Source: Streptomyces sp. (lineage in GTDB: Bacteria > Actinomycetota > Actinomycetes > Streptomycetales > Streptomycetaceae). From it: 64,000 nt of DNA. The notes below the pieces were generated by a model. That model saw nothing but the letters and a program-made list of their open reading frames with translations, was not told where the DNA came from and made no database searches. Shown piece after piece: positions 48,737-57,585 of the stretch. How positions within the stretch are numbered: the first letter of the stretch is position 1; every line of letters starts with the position of its first letter. Location: positions 1-64,000 of the forward strand of contig NZ_JAEKKT010000208.1 in the NCBI RefSeq assembly GCF_019510245.1. Reading direction: 5' to 3'. Made by a program: the position numbers and the translations under genes.

Positions 48737-49750
48737 ATGGGCTGGACGGTCCTCTACGTGGCGTTCGGCATCGTCGCTTTGTGGTTGCTCGGCGAGGTGC
48801 TGCTGCAGTACAAGGCGCGGCTGCGCTGGCGGCTGCTCGCCTTCGTCGGCTTCCTCGGGGTCGTCTTCGGTGTCCTGATCCCCTCGGTCATCGTGATCGG
48901 CGTGGGTGCGATCGCCTTCGCGGTCGGCCAGACCTACGTCACGCTGTCGTTCCGCCGCGGCTTCGAGTCCGGCTGGGCGGTCAAGCGGCCGGGTACGGAC
49001 GGTGACGGCGCCGGCCTGCCCAAGCGCCGCCGCGGCGAACCGGACCAGGACCCGAGTTCGGAGGCCACCGACCCGGACGCGGCCGACGCCGCCTACGCCG
49101 AGCAGCAGGGCTCCTACGCCGCGGCCGGCGGCGCCGCGTCCTACGGCGGTGACGACTACGACCGCGACGACGTCTTCACCCCGGCGGCCCGCACCATGGA
49201 GCCCGGCGCGACCGATTCCACCGCGGTGTACGAGCCGCAGCCGATGCCCGACGACACCGGCTCCTACGGCGTCTACCGCGACTCCGGCTACGCCGCCGGC
49301 GCCGACCAGCAGGCCGCCTACGCGACCGCCGGCCAGGACCAGGCGTACGCCGCCCAGGGCACCGACCAGAACTACGCCTACGACTACTCCGGCTACGGCC
49401 AGCAGCAGTACGGCTACGACACGAGCGGCGGCCAGCAGCAGTACGCCAACTACTCGGACCCGTACATCGGCAACCAGACCTACGGCGGCGCCGGGTACGA
49501 CCAGTCGTCGTACGGCACCCAGCAGTACGACCAGCAGGGTTACGCCCAGGGCCAGTACGGCAACGGCACCGGCGGCTACGGCGAGACCCCGGCGGGCGGT
49601 GTCTGGGTCCCGCAGCAGCGCGCCGACGAGACCTACGGCGGCGAACTCCCGCAGGAGCAGCAGTACCCCTACCAGGGCGACGGCCAGGGTCACCAGGGTC
49701 AGCAGCAGGGCCACCAGGGCAACGGGTACGACGAGCAGTACCGTTTCTGA
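48737..49750 (+). CDS. Membrane protein with Tyr/Gln/Gly-rich low-complexity tail
   Basis: A 337-residue protein of unknown function. Two transmembrane helices occupy the first 75 residues (TVLYVAFGIVALWLLGEVLL and LLAFVGFLGVVFGVLIPSVIVIGVGAIAFAVG region). A basic stretch (KRPG...KRRRGE) is followed by about 220 residues dominated by Tyr, Gln, Gly, Ala and Asp in YGQQQYGYD-like repeats, with a short TPAGGVWVPQQ motif near the end. The tail resembles prion-like or phase-separating sequences and is probably cytosolic. ATG 48737 has GGGAGAGGGG upstream. It follows metF by 56 bases. Confidence 0.85.
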   Translation: MGWTVLYVAFGIVALWLLGEVLLQYKARLRWRLLAFVGFLGVVFGVLIPSVIVIGVGAIAFAVGQTYVTLSFRRGFESGWAVKRPGTDGDGAGLPKRRRGEPDQDPSSEATDPDAADAAYAEQQGSYAAAGGAASYGGDDYDRDDVFTPAARTMEPGATDSTAVYEPQPMPDDTGSYGVYRDSGYAAGADQQAAYATAGQDQAYAAQGTDQNYAYDYSGYGQQQYGYDTSGGQQQYANYSDPYIGNQTYGGAGYDQSSYGTQQYDQQGYAQGQYGNGTGGYGETPAGGVWVPQQRADETYGGELPQEQQYPYQGDGQGHQGQQQGHQGNGYDEQYRF

Positions 49751-49771
49751 AGTCTTCTGGCAGCGCCCGGC

Positions 49772-51280
49772 TCACTGCGAGCCGCGGAACTCCGGCCCCT
49801 CCACGATCAGCCCGGCCACCAATGCCCCCGACATGCCCGCGTGCGGGAGCCCGCCACCGGGGTGTGACCAGCCGCCGACGGTGAACAGGCCCGGCAGCGC
49901 TGTGGTGTTGGACGGGTGCAGTACGCCTTCCGCCGCGGCCAGCGCCGGTGGTGGCACCGCACCGCCGGTGGCGCCGGTCTCCCGCTCGGTGTCCAGGGGT
50001 GTGCGGACCTCGCGCCACAGCAGCCGCTCGCGCAGTCCCGGCACCGCACGCTCGGCCGCGGCCGCCATCCGGTCCGCGAACGCGTCGGCGGCCCCCGGCG
50101 CCGCCCAGTCGTACTCCGCCACCGACGGCACCGTCGCCGTAACCACCACGGACTCGTGTTCCGCGTCGGGACGCTGGGCCGGGTCGCCCGGCCGGTCCAC
50201 GACGACCGTCGGCAGATCCGGCAGCTCTCCGTGCGCGAACTCGGCCAGGTCGCCCTCGGCGTCGGGCGAGTGCACCACCGTGCGGTGCACGGCGCCCGGC
50301 TCCTGCGCACCGCGCAGCGCCAGACACACCACCACCCGGCCCGGGTAGCGGCCCTCGGGCTGCGGGCGCACGTCCTGCGCGCGGTACAGCTCCCTGCTCC
50401 CGACCAGGCCGCCCAGCCGCCAAGGACCCGTGCCGACGACGAAGTCCGCCTCCGCCACCGTGCCCCCGGCCAACTCCACGCCCGCCGCCCGGCCGTCCTT
50501 CTCCAGGACCCGCGCGACCTCGGCGCCGAAGACGAACTCGACCCGCCGCCGCAGGCACCGCTCGTACACCGCGCGCGCCAACTCCCGTATGCCACCGCGG
50601 ACGTACCAGGTGCCGAAGGCGTGCTCCAGGTAGGGCAGCACGGCCGCGCTCGCCGGGGCGGTCCCGGGATCGAGGCCGTACGCGAGCGCGTAGCCGTCCA
50701 GCAGCTGTGACAGCCGTGGGTCACGCAGCTCCCAGGCGCCGATCTCGTAGAGCGTGCTCGCCCTGCGCGTGCGCAGCAGCTTCTTGTGCGGGACCGACGG
50801 GTACGGCTCGCGCTCGGCGAGCACCTGCCAGTCAGGCCACAGCGGCTCCTCCAGGAGCGGGCGCCGGGTGCGGTCCCAGGCCTCCCGGGCCCGCACCAGG
50901 AAGTCGCCCCAGCGCTGCCCGGCACCGGTGCCGAGGGCCTCGTCCAGGGCGGCCACCACGCCCGCGCGGGACGCGTTCGGCAGCGACACCTCCGTGCCGT
51001 CCGCGAAGACGTGCCGGGCCGACGGGTCCACCTGGACCAGCTCGACGCAGTCCTCCAGCGGCTCCTTGCCGGTCTTGACGAACAGGTCGCGGTACACGGC
51101 GGGCAGCGGCAGCAGCCCCGGGCCGGTGTCGAAGGCGAACCCGTCGCGCTCGAACCGGCGCACCCCGCCGCCGTACGTCTCCGTACGCTCGTACACCGTC
51201 ACCCGGTGGCCCGCGACGGCCAGCCGGGCGGCCGCCGCCATGGCGCCCATCCCGGCGCCGATCACCGCAATCCGTCCCAT
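49772..51280 (-). CDS. Phytoene desaturase-like NAD(P)/FAD oxidoreductase
   Basis: A 502-residue protein of the CrtI/amine-oxidase family. The FAD motif is AVIGAGMGAMAAAARLAVAGHRV, followed by YGGGVRRFERDGFAFDTGP, the family's second signature. The C-terminal GLFTVGGWSHPGGGLPHAGMSGALVA segment is also characteristic. No carotenoid genes surround it, so the substrate is open (carotenoid, isoprenoid or other). Start ATG 51280. It is convergent with the Tyr/Gln-rich membrane protein gene and downstream of DUF4126. Confidence 0.88.
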   Translation of the reverse strand: MGRIAVIGAGMGAMAAAARLAVAGHRVTVYERTETYGGGVRRFERDGFAFDTGPGLLPLPAVYRDLFVKTGKEPLEDCVELVQVDPSARHVFADGTEVSLPNASRAGVVAALDEALGTGAGQRWGDFLVRAREAWDRTRRPLLEEPLWPDWQVLAEREPYPSVPHKKLLRTRRASTLYEIGAWELRDPRLSQLLDGYALAYGLDPGTAPASAAVLPYLEHAFGTWYVRGGIRELARAVYERCLRRRVEFVFGAEVARVLEKDGRAAGVELAGGTVAEADFVVGTGPWRLGGLVGSRELYRAQDVRPQPEGRYPGRVVVCLALRGAQEPGAVHRTVVHSPDAEGDLAEFAHGELPDLPTVVVDRPGDPAQRPDAEHESVVVTATVPSVAEYDWAAPGAADAFADRMAAAAERAVPGLRERLLWREVRTPLDTERETGATGGAVPPPALAAAEGVLHPSNTTALPGLFTVGGWSHPGGGLPHAGMSGALVAGLIVEGPEFRGSQ

Positions 51281-51327
51281 GCCCGCGACTTTATCGACCG
51301 CCACCGACAGTGCGATCCGGCGGGCCG

Positions 51328-51942
51328 TCAGCCGGGCGGCGGTCCCGCCTGCGCCGCGAGCCGGCGCTCCTCGCGGCGCTGGGCCCGGCGGCGCCAGAAG
51401 CGCCGGATCCGGGAGACCAGGAACACCAGCACGGTCAGGCCGGTCGCCAGCAGCACCGCCGCGATGATCGCCGCCGCCAGCGGATGGAACATCGCGAACG
51501 ACACGATCCCGGCGACCCCGAGATCCTCGGCGAAGCTCAGCACGATGTTGCTGAACGGCTCCGGCGAGGTGTTGACCGCCATCCGGGTCCCGGCCTTCAC
51601 GGTGTGGCTGGCCAGGGCCGTGGAACCGCCGACCAGCCCGGCCACCACGTCGTTGACCGAGCCGCTGTGCCCGGCGAGCAGCGCACCGACCCAGGCGCCC
51701 GCGACCGGCCGGATCACCGTGTGCACGGAGTCCCACACCGAGTCGACGTACGGGATCTTGTCGGCGACCGCCTCGCACAGGAACAGCACGCCCGCGGCGA
51801 TCAGCACCTCGGGGCGCTGCAGCGTCTCGGGGACGTCGTCGCTCAGGCCCGTCGCGCCGAAGAGGCCGAGCAGCAGGACCACCGCGTAGGCGTTGATTCC
51901 GCTGGCCCAACCGCTGGTGAAGACCAAGGGGAGTACGGACAC
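51328..51942 (-). CDS. DUF4126 membrane protein
   Basis: A 204-residue polytopic membrane protein with about five hydrophobic helices, including VLPLVFTSGWASGINAYAVV at the N terminus and IVSFAMFHPLAAAIIAAVLL near the end. A basic tail (RRFWRRRAQRREERRL) follows. The family is widespread but unstudied. GTG 51942 gives the full first helix; no strong ribosome site. It is the first gene of a likely two-gene unit with the CrtI-like oxidoreductase (47-base gap). Confidence 0.82.
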   Translation of the reverse strand: MSVLPLVFTSGWASGINAYAVVLLLGLFGATGLSDDVPETLQRPEVLIAAGVLFLCEAVADKIPYVDSVWDSVHTVIRPVAGAWVGALLAGHSGSVNDVVAGLVGGSTALASHTVKAGTRMAVNTSPEPFSNIVLSFAEDLGVAGIVSFAMFHPLAAAIIAAVLLATGLTVLVFLVSRIRRFWRRRAQRREERRLAAQAGPPPG

Positions 51943-52146
51943 GGACGCGATCGTAGCCAGTCGCCGGCCGCGCGTCCTGGGCCTCGGTGCGCAGACCTGA
52001 GTACAGGTACCTAGGAAGCGAGTTGAGTACGCGCGCGGATGGGCCGCGACCTGCGTGGACGAGAGAGTGGAGGCACGGAAGGGGGCGCGGGGTCCGGCAC
52101 CGCCGACACGGGGCGGCGGAACGGCACCTTCGCCCTTGACCGCTCC

Positions 52147-52170
52147 TTCCGCCGATGCGCGTCGGCGGAA
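52147..52170. terminator. Hairpin in the gap between tetR and DUF4126
   Basis: TTCCGCCGA (52147-52155) and TCGGCGGAA (52162-52170) form a perfect 9-bp stem with a TGCGCG loop. The 384-base gap holds no recognisable gene on either strand. Confidence 0.5.
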
Positions 52171-52326
52171 GCGAGACACGGGGGAGAGGGGACCCGGGGA
52201 ACGACGGGAAACCGGGGGAGCACGGGGGCGCGGAAGGCGCCGGTCCGACGGCGGCCCGCGGGGGACGCGGCCGCCGGCGGCCGGCGCTTTCGCACTCCCA
52301 CGCGCGCGTGCCGGTCCCGGAAGGGC

Positions 52327-53007
52327 TCAGCCCTTCCCGCTCACCCGCCCCTGGAGGAGCCGGGACAGCGCCGCGTGGACATCGTCCAGGGAGCGCTCCG
52401 GCTGGAAGGACTTCCAGTCCAGCGCGGCCACCAGCACCATCCCGACCAGGGCGGCCGCCGTCAGCTGGACGTCGATCTCGTCGCTGAACTCGCCGTTCGC
52501 CACGCCCTCGCGCAGCACCCCCTCGACCACCGCGACGGCCTGTTGCCGGACCACCATCAGCGTCGACTGCCAGGCCCGGTTGGTGCGCCACAGCTCCGCC
52601 ACGTAGAGCTGCGTGAAGGCCGGGTAGCGGTCGATGAAGACGAGGCCCGCGCGGACCATCGCGTCCAGGGCGTCGACCCGGCTGCCGCCCTCCCGTTCGG
52701 TCTGCTCGGCGGCGTCTCTCAGGGACGCCGTCAGGAGGCCCACGCCGTGCCGCAGCAGCTCCTCGAAGAGGACCGACTTGCTCGCGAAGTTGTAGTAGAC
52801 CGTGCCCTTCGCGACGCCTGCCCGTTCGGCGATCTCGTCCACCGTGGTGGCCGAGAAGCCCTGCTCGGCGATGAGCGTGACGGCGGCCTCGTAGAGCTTC
52901 TGCCGGGTGGCCTCACGGCGTGTGCTGCCGCCCGTGGTGCTGCTGCTTTCCATGGTCCCGATTCTCACAGGAACGGCGGCCCCCGCGGGCACGGAAGAAG
53001 AGGTCAT
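52327..53007 (-). CDS. TetR family transcriptional regulator
   Basis: A 226-residue regulator. The N-terminal helix-turn-helix is TRQKLYEAAVTLIAEQGFSA followed by TTVDEIAERAGVAKGTVYYNF. The C-terminal ligand domain has no recognised ligand. It is the last gene of a minus-strand operon ABC ATPase-YhgE permease-tetR (gap of 7 bases) and probably represses it by binding ACTGAC-TG-GTCAGT at 55908, 40 bases upstream of the first gene. ATG 53007 follows GAGG; a later ATG at 52953 is possible. The stop codon lies in the loop of an 8-bp hairpin (52319-52337). Confidence 0.92.
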   Translation of the reverse strand: MTSSSVPAGAAVPVRIGTMESSSTTGGSTRREATRQKLYEAAVTLIAEQGFSATTVDEIAERAGVAKGTVYYNFASKSVLFEELLRHGVGLLTASLRDAAEQTEREGGSRVDALDAMVRAGLVFIDRYPAFTQLYVAELWRTNRAWQSTLMVVRQQAVAVVEGVLREGVANGEFSDEIDVQLTAAALVGMVLVAALDWKSFQPERSLDDVHAALSRLLQGRVSGKG

Positions 53008-53014
53008 CGACGCC

Positions 53015-55099
53015 TCACAGGCTCAGCTCGGGATGCAGGCGGTCCAGCGTCCACACCTGGCGGCGCCGGGCCGACAGCGCGGTGAGCGCCAGTGCACCCG
53101 CCGTGAACGCCACCAGGACGGCACAGGCCTGCCACACCGGACCCAGACCGCCGCCCGTGATCAGCCGCCGCAGCGCCGACACGACATAGCTCATCGGCAG
53201 GAACGGGTGGATCGCGTTGAAGAACCCCGGGCTGGTCTGCACCGGATACGTGCCGCCCGCCGACGTCAGCTGGAGCATCAGCAGGGCGAGGACGAGGATC
53301 CGGCCCGCCGCCCCGAAGCGTGCGTTCAGCCACTGCACGATCGCCGCGAAGCAGGCCGCCACCAGGAACAGGAACCCGACCGTACCGGCCGCGCGGACCA
53401 TCTGGAGCCCGATCGCCCAGTGCAGGACGGCCATCAGGGCGGCCGTCTGCAGCACCCCGACCGCGACCACCGGCAGCCAGCCCGCCAGCGCGATCCGCCA
53501 GGCCGCCGAACCGGCCGCCAGGGCACGCCGGTTGAGCGGCTGGATCAGCATGTAGGCCACCATCGCGCCGACCCACAGGGAGAGCGGGATGAAGTACGGG
53601 GCGAACCCGGTGCCGTAGTTGGGTGCCTTGTGCAGGTCGTGCGAGGCGAGCCGGACCGGGTCGGCCATGACCCCGGTCCGCTCGTCGCGGTCCTGCTTGT
53701 CGTAGTCGGGGATCTTCGCCGCACCGTCGTGCAGGCCGCCGGCGAGCGTGTTGGAGCCGTCGGCGAGCTTGTACATCCCGCCGTTGAGGTCGTAGGCGCC
53801 GGACTCGAGCCTGCCGAGGCCGCTGTCGAGGCCGGTGGCGCCGGTGACGGCCGTGCCGAGTCCGGTGTGCAGCCTGGCGGCGCCCGCGGCCACCTGAGCC
53901 GCGCCGTCGTTCAGCTTGTCGATCTTCTTGACGGCGTCGGCGACGTCCTCGGAGAGGTGCGGGGCGCGGTCGGCGAGGGCCTGCGCCTGGGTCTGGAGCG
54001 TGCCGAGGTTCCGGTCGAGCGTCTTCAGGTCGCCGTTCTGGTCGGCGATCAGCGTGTTCAGGTCGTCGGCGACCGACGCCACGTCGCCGGCCGCGTCCCT
54101 GGCCTTCTTCAGGTCGGGGCAGACCGGGTCGGTCAGCAGGTCCGCCGAGCAGCGCGCCGCGTAGACCTGGTCCAGGGTGTCCGCGGCCGCGTGCGCGGTC
54201 CTCGCGGCCGCCGGGGCGGTCTTCACCAGGACGCCCAGGTTGCCGCGGACGGTCCGTACCGAGTCGGCGACCAGCCGGGCGGTGTCACCGATGGTCTTCT
54301 CGTTCTTCGCCAGGTACGGGCCGACCCTGCCGTAGACGCCGTCGACCTGGTCCGCCAGCACCTGGGTGCCGTCCGCGACCTGCCGCGAGCCGTCCGCCAG
54401 CGTCCCCGCGCCCGCGTCCAGTTTCCTGATCCCCTTGGCGAGCTTCCCGCTTCCGGTCTTGGCGTCCGACAGGCCGTCGGCGAGGTCCTTCGACCCCTGC
54501 TCGGCCTTCCCGATGCCCCCGGCGAGCGTGTCGGCGCCCTCGGCGGCCTTCACGGTCTGTCCGTGGATGTCGGCGAACGAGACGAAGATGCGGTCCAGGA
54601 AGGACCGGGACGCCTTGGTGGACGCGGCCGAGCGCACCTCGTTGAAGACCGTGCGGGAGATCTGCCCGACGATGTAGTTGTTCGCGTCGTTCGTGCGCAC
54701 CTGGAGCGCACCGGTCTCCGGGGAGTCGCCGGCGCTGGAGGCGATGCGCGCGCTGAAGTCGGCGGGCACGGTCAGCGACAGGTAGTACGTGCCGTTCTCG
54801 ACGCCCCGGCGGGCCTCGGCGGCGCTCACCTGGTGCCAGTCGAAGCTCTTGCTGTCCTTCAGCCCGGCCACGATGTCGTCGCCCGCGGTGACCCGCTTTC
54901 CGCTCGCGGTCGCCCCCTTGTCGTCGTTGACGAGTGCCACGGGGACGCGGTCGAGGCGGCCGTAGGGATCCCAGAACGACCACAGGTACAGCGCGCCGTA
55001 CAGCAGCGGCAGCACCAGCAGGGCCACCAGGGCCGCGCGCGGCAGCCTGCCCCGTCCGAAGCGCCTGAGCTCAAGCGCGGCCAGTCGCGGCGAGCGCAT
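53015..55099 (-). CDS. YhgE/Pip family ABC-2-type membrane protein
   Basis: A 694-residue membrane protein. One N-terminal helix (ALVALLVLPLLYGALYLWSF) precedes a long extracytoplasmic region of about 480 residues with amphipathic heptad/coiled-coil repeats (TLADGSRQVADGTQVLADQ type). A cluster of five or six C-terminal transmembrane helices follows. This is the arrangement of YhgE/Pip and related type VII-secretion or phage-receptor proteins (EsaA-like). It overlaps the ABC ATPase gene by 29 bases and precedes tetR by 7, so it is probably an export or envelope component. Start ATG 55099. Confidence 0.9.
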   Translation of the reverse strand: MRSPRLAALELRRFGRGRLPRAALVALLVLPLLYGALYLWSFWDPYGRLDRVPVALVNDDKGATASGKRVTAGDDIVAGLKDSKSFDWHQVSAAEARRGVENGTYYLSLTVPADFSARIASSAGDSPETGALQVRTNDANNYIVGQISRTVFNEVRSAASTKASRSFLDRIFVSFADIHGQTVKAAEGADTLAGGIGKAEQGSKDLADGLSDAKTGSGKLAKGIRKLDAGAGTLADGSRQVADGTQVLADQVDGVYGRVGPYLAKNEKTIGDTARLVADSVRTVRGNLGVLVKTAPAAARTAHAAADTLDQVYAARCSADLLTDPVCPDLKKARDAAGDVASVADDLNTLIADQNGDLKTLDRNLGTLQTQAQALADRAPHLSEDVADAVKKIDKLNDGAAQVAAGAARLHTGLGTAVTGATGLDSGLGRLESGAYDLNGGMYKLADGSNTLAGGLHDGAAKIPDYDKQDRDERTGVMADPVRLASHDLHKAPNYGTGFAPYFIPLSLWVGAMVAYMLIQPLNRRALAAGSAAWRIALAGWLPVVAVGVLQTAALMAVLHWAIGLQMVRAAGTVGFLFLVAACFAAIVQWLNARFGAAGRILVLALLMLQLTSAGGTYPVQTSPGFFNAIHPFLPMSYVVSALRRLITGGGLGPVWQACAVLVAFTAGALALTALSARRRQVWTLDRLHPELSL

Positions 55100-55868
55100 C
55101 GCCGGCCTCCTCGTCTTCCGACTCTTCCAACTCTTCCGACCCTTCCGGCTTTTCTGACTCTTCCGAGGCCTCCGTCGCCCCGGTGCTTCCGGTGCGTACG
55201 ACGACGGCCCCCGCCATCGCCTGTCCGCACACCGCCACCACCGTCGTCCCGGCCTCGGCGATCGACGTCAACAGCGTCCGCACCTCGGCCCGTTCGGACT
55301 CCGACAGCTTCAGGTCGGCGTCGTCCACGGCCAGCAGCCGCGGCGTGCCGACCAGCGCCAGCGCCACGGACAGCCGCAGCGCCTCGATCCGCTCCAGATC
55401 CCGTACGGCGGTCCGGGCGCCCTTGGGCAGCGACTCCAGGTCGAGCCCGGCGGCGGCCAGGGCGCCGTCTATCCGCTCCTGTGCCTGCGCCCTGCGCTCC
55501 GCGCGGGGCCGCAGCAACGCGCGCAGGGAGTCGCCGAACCGGCGCTGCAGCAGGGCCCGTTCGCGCAGGTGCTCGCCGACGGTCAGGGCGGGTTCGAGGT
55601 CGGTGACCCCGGCCACGTTGGCCACCGCGCTGATCCGCCGTGCCGCCGCGAGCTGCTTGGGCAGCCGGGCCGCGCCGACGTTCGCGGTGCCTTCGGTGGC
55701 CTTCATTCGGCCGGTGAGCGCGAGCAGCAGACAGGTTCGGCCGGAGCCGGACGGCCCCTCCACCGCGATCAGCGCGCCGGGCCCGGCGTCCAGGGAGATC
55801 CCCCGGAACGCCCAGCCCCGCGGTCCCTCGAGCCCGAGGCGCTCGGCCGTGACAGGTACGCCGTGCAC
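55071..55868 (-). CDS. ABC transporter ATP-binding protein, degenerate
   Basis: A 265-residue ABC ATPase-like protein. The Walker A loop is EGPSGSGRTCLLLALTG. The Walker B region reads RLLAVDDADLKLSE, with Asp where the catalytic Glu is expected, and no canonical LSGGQ signature is seen (RDLERIEALRLSVALAL occupies its place). The C-terminal 40 residues are an acidic Glu/Ser repeat. It may bind ATP but hydrolyse it poorly. Start GTG 55868. First gene of the operon with YhgE and TetR. Confidence 0.85.
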   Translation of the reverse strand: MHGVPVTAERLGLEGPRGWAFRGISLDAGPGALIAVEGPSGSGRTCLLLALTGRMKATEGTANVGAARLPKQLAAARRISAVANVAGVTDLEPALTVGEHLRERALLQRRFGDSLRALLRPRAERRAQAQERIDGALAAAGLDLESLPKGARTAVRDLERIEALRLSVALALVGTPRLLAVDDADLKLSESERAEVRTLLTSIAEAGTTVVAVCGQAMAGAVVVRTGSTGATEASEESEKPEGSEELEESEDEEAGDALAATGRA

Positions 55869-55907
55869 TGGTTCCCCCCTGCGTTCTTCGAAGCGGGCAC
55901 TTTTTGA

Positions 55908-55921
55908 ACTGACTGGTCAGT
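55908..55921. promoter_or_regulatory. Probable TetR operator
   Basis: ACTGACTGGTCAGT is an inverted repeat with 6-bp arms and a 2-bp centre, 40 bases upstream of the ABC ATPase start. It resembles many TetR-family operators and fits autoregulation by the operon's own tetR. Confidence 0.65.
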
Positions 55922-56052
55922 GCAAAACTACTCCGAACCTACGATCGAAGCAAAACCCCAGGTCAGAACGGATTGTCAGTGCCATACCTCACGATGGGCA
56001 CATACGGCACCCCGTGTGAGGGCGCCGTCACTCAGACGACAGGAGGTTCGTC

Positions 56053-56570
56053 ATGGCCAACTCGTCAGCGTCCGCCGCCCACCGGCGCCGCGCCTCCGGC
56101 CCTGCCCCCTCACTGACCGGCCCGGCGAGCGATGTGCACCCCGTGCTCCGCCGGGCCACGGCCCCGCCCGCCGCCCTCGACCTGCTCACCCAGGCCCGCG
56201 CCGCCCTGGACGAGGCCGAACTGCTCGACACCCCCAACGAGAGCTGCGCGACCGCCCACCTGGCCGCCCTGCGCACCGCAGCCGCGGTGCTCGCCGCCGT
56301 GCCTGGGAGGTGCTCCCCGAGGTCGCGCCCGAGCTCACCGAGTGGAGCGCCCTGTTCGCCTCCGGCGCCGCCCGCCGGGCCCGCGCCGAGGCCGGCATCC
56401 AGGGCGCGGCGGGCCGCCGGGACGCCGACGACCTGATACGGGACGTGGCGATGTTCCTCCGTATCGCCGAGCGGATGCTCGTCCTCCAGCCGGTGCTGCC
56501 ACAGCCGCGCCGGCAGGACGGGGAGCGGCCGGCCGGCGACCCGGGAAGGGAGCTGCCCGACGCGGGATGA
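56053..56570 (+). pseudogene. SAV_6107-type HEPN-domain protein, frameshifted by internal deletion
   Basis: A small conserved Streptomyces protein with a HEPN-like helical fold, read in two frames. ATG 56053 (AGGAGG 7 bases upstream) gives SDVHPVLRRATAPPAALDLL through RTAAAVLAA to 56298. The second frame resumes at 56301 with AWEVLPEVAPELTEWSALFA and runs to 56570, ending PGRELPDAG. Relatives have about 16 residues (RGRPE...RIRS type) between the two parts. Here only GT remains, so about 46 bp appear deleted. As with glkA and the first NlpC gene, real decay and assembly error are both possible. It precedes the methyltransferase gene in the same direction. Confidence 0.8.
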
Positions 56571-56718
56571 CCAGGCAAGGCGGCGGAGGCATCGGGCGGC
56601 GGAGGCAATAGGGTGGAGAGCGCCTGAAGCCTTCCTTCCTCCCGCATCCCGGGCCGGGGGAGGCACCGAGTTCGCGCCGCCGGGCAACAGGCGGTGCCGC
56701 GCCGAGGAGTCAACTGCC

Positions 56719-57489
56719 GTGCCGGACCCCACTCGACCCCGCGCTTCTCTCCGTACCGCCGTGGTCTGGGAGGTTCTTCAGGACGCCCTCGACCGCCGGG
56801 TCAAGGCCACCGGCCGGGACGCGCTGGACGTCCTGGACACCGGCGGCGGCAGCGGCAACTTCGCGGTCCCGCTGGCCCGCCTCGGCCACCGTGTCACCGT
56901 CGTCGACCCCAGCCCGAACGCCCTGTTCGCGCTGGAGCGCCGGGCCGCCGAGGCCGGCGTGGCCGACCGGGTCAAGGGCGTTCAGGGCGACGTCCTCGGT
57001 CTGTTCGACGTGGTCGAGCGCGGCGCCCACGACGTGGTCCTCTGCCACGGTGTCCTGGAGCACGTCGACGACCCGGCCGAGGGCGTGCGCAACACGGTGG
57101 CCGCGCTGCGCTCCGAGGGCGTCCTCAGCCTGCTCGCCGCCGGTCTCGGCGGGGCCGTGATCGCCCGCGCGCTCGCCGGCCACTTCACGGAGGCCAAGCA
57201 GGCCCTGGAAGACCCCGACGGGCGCTGGGGCAGCGGCGACCCGATGCCGCGCCGCTTCACCGCGGAGCAGCTCACCGGCCTGGTCGAGGGCGCGGGCCTG
57301 GCCGTCACCGCCGTGCACGGCGTGCGGGTCTTCGCCGACCTGGTCCCCGGCGTCCTGGTGGACACCGAGCCGGGCGCCCTGGACGCCCTGCTCAAGCTGG
57401 AGGCCGCCGCTGCCGAAGTCCCCGCCTTCCACGCCGTCGCCACCCAGCTGCACGTGCTCGGCGAGACGCCGGGTGCCGCCGGAGTCTGA
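56719..57489 (+). CDS. Class I SAM-dependent methyltransferase
   Basis: A 256-residue methyltransferase. Motif I is VLDTGGGSGNFAVPLARLGH; the acidic residue after strand 2 is in VTVVDPSPNAL; HDVVLCHGVLEHVDDP and LRSEGVLSLLA follow as motifs IV-VI. No substrate can be assigned from sequence. GTG 56719 is supported by GAGGAG 10 bases upstream. It lies between the frameshifted HEPN-like gene and a hairpin at 57503. Confidence 0.9.
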   Translation: MPDPTRPRASLRTAVVWEVLQDALDRRVKATGRDALDVLDTGGGSGNFAVPLARLGHRVTVVDPSPNALFALERRAAEAGVADRVKGVQGDVLGLFDVVERGAHDVVLCHGVLEHVDDPAEGVRNTVAALRSEGVLSLLAAGLGGAVIARALAGHFTEAKQALEDPDGRWGSGDPMPRRFTAEQLTGLVEGAGLAVTAVHGVRVFADLVPGVLVDTEPGALDALLKLEAAAAEVPAFHAVATQLHVLGETPGAAGV

Positions 57490-57502
57490 GAGTCTCCTGA
57501 GA

Positions 57503-57525
57503 CGAGCCCCCTGATCAGGGGCTCG
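57503..57525 (+). terminator. Hairpin terminator after the methyltransferase gene
   Basis: CGAGCCCC (57503-57510) pairs with GGGGCTCG (57518-57525), loop CTGATCA, 13 bases after the stop. Confidence 0.8.
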
Positions 57526-57585
57526 ACAGCGGATGGAGTACGCCACAGGCCCCCCGATCGAGGGGTTTGCGCCGTATGATCGAGG

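Noticed and set aside
51943..52326. A gene in the 384-base gap before tetR
   Set aside because: The open frames there are repetitive GC-rich sequence in all phases without homology I recognise; only hairpins stand out.
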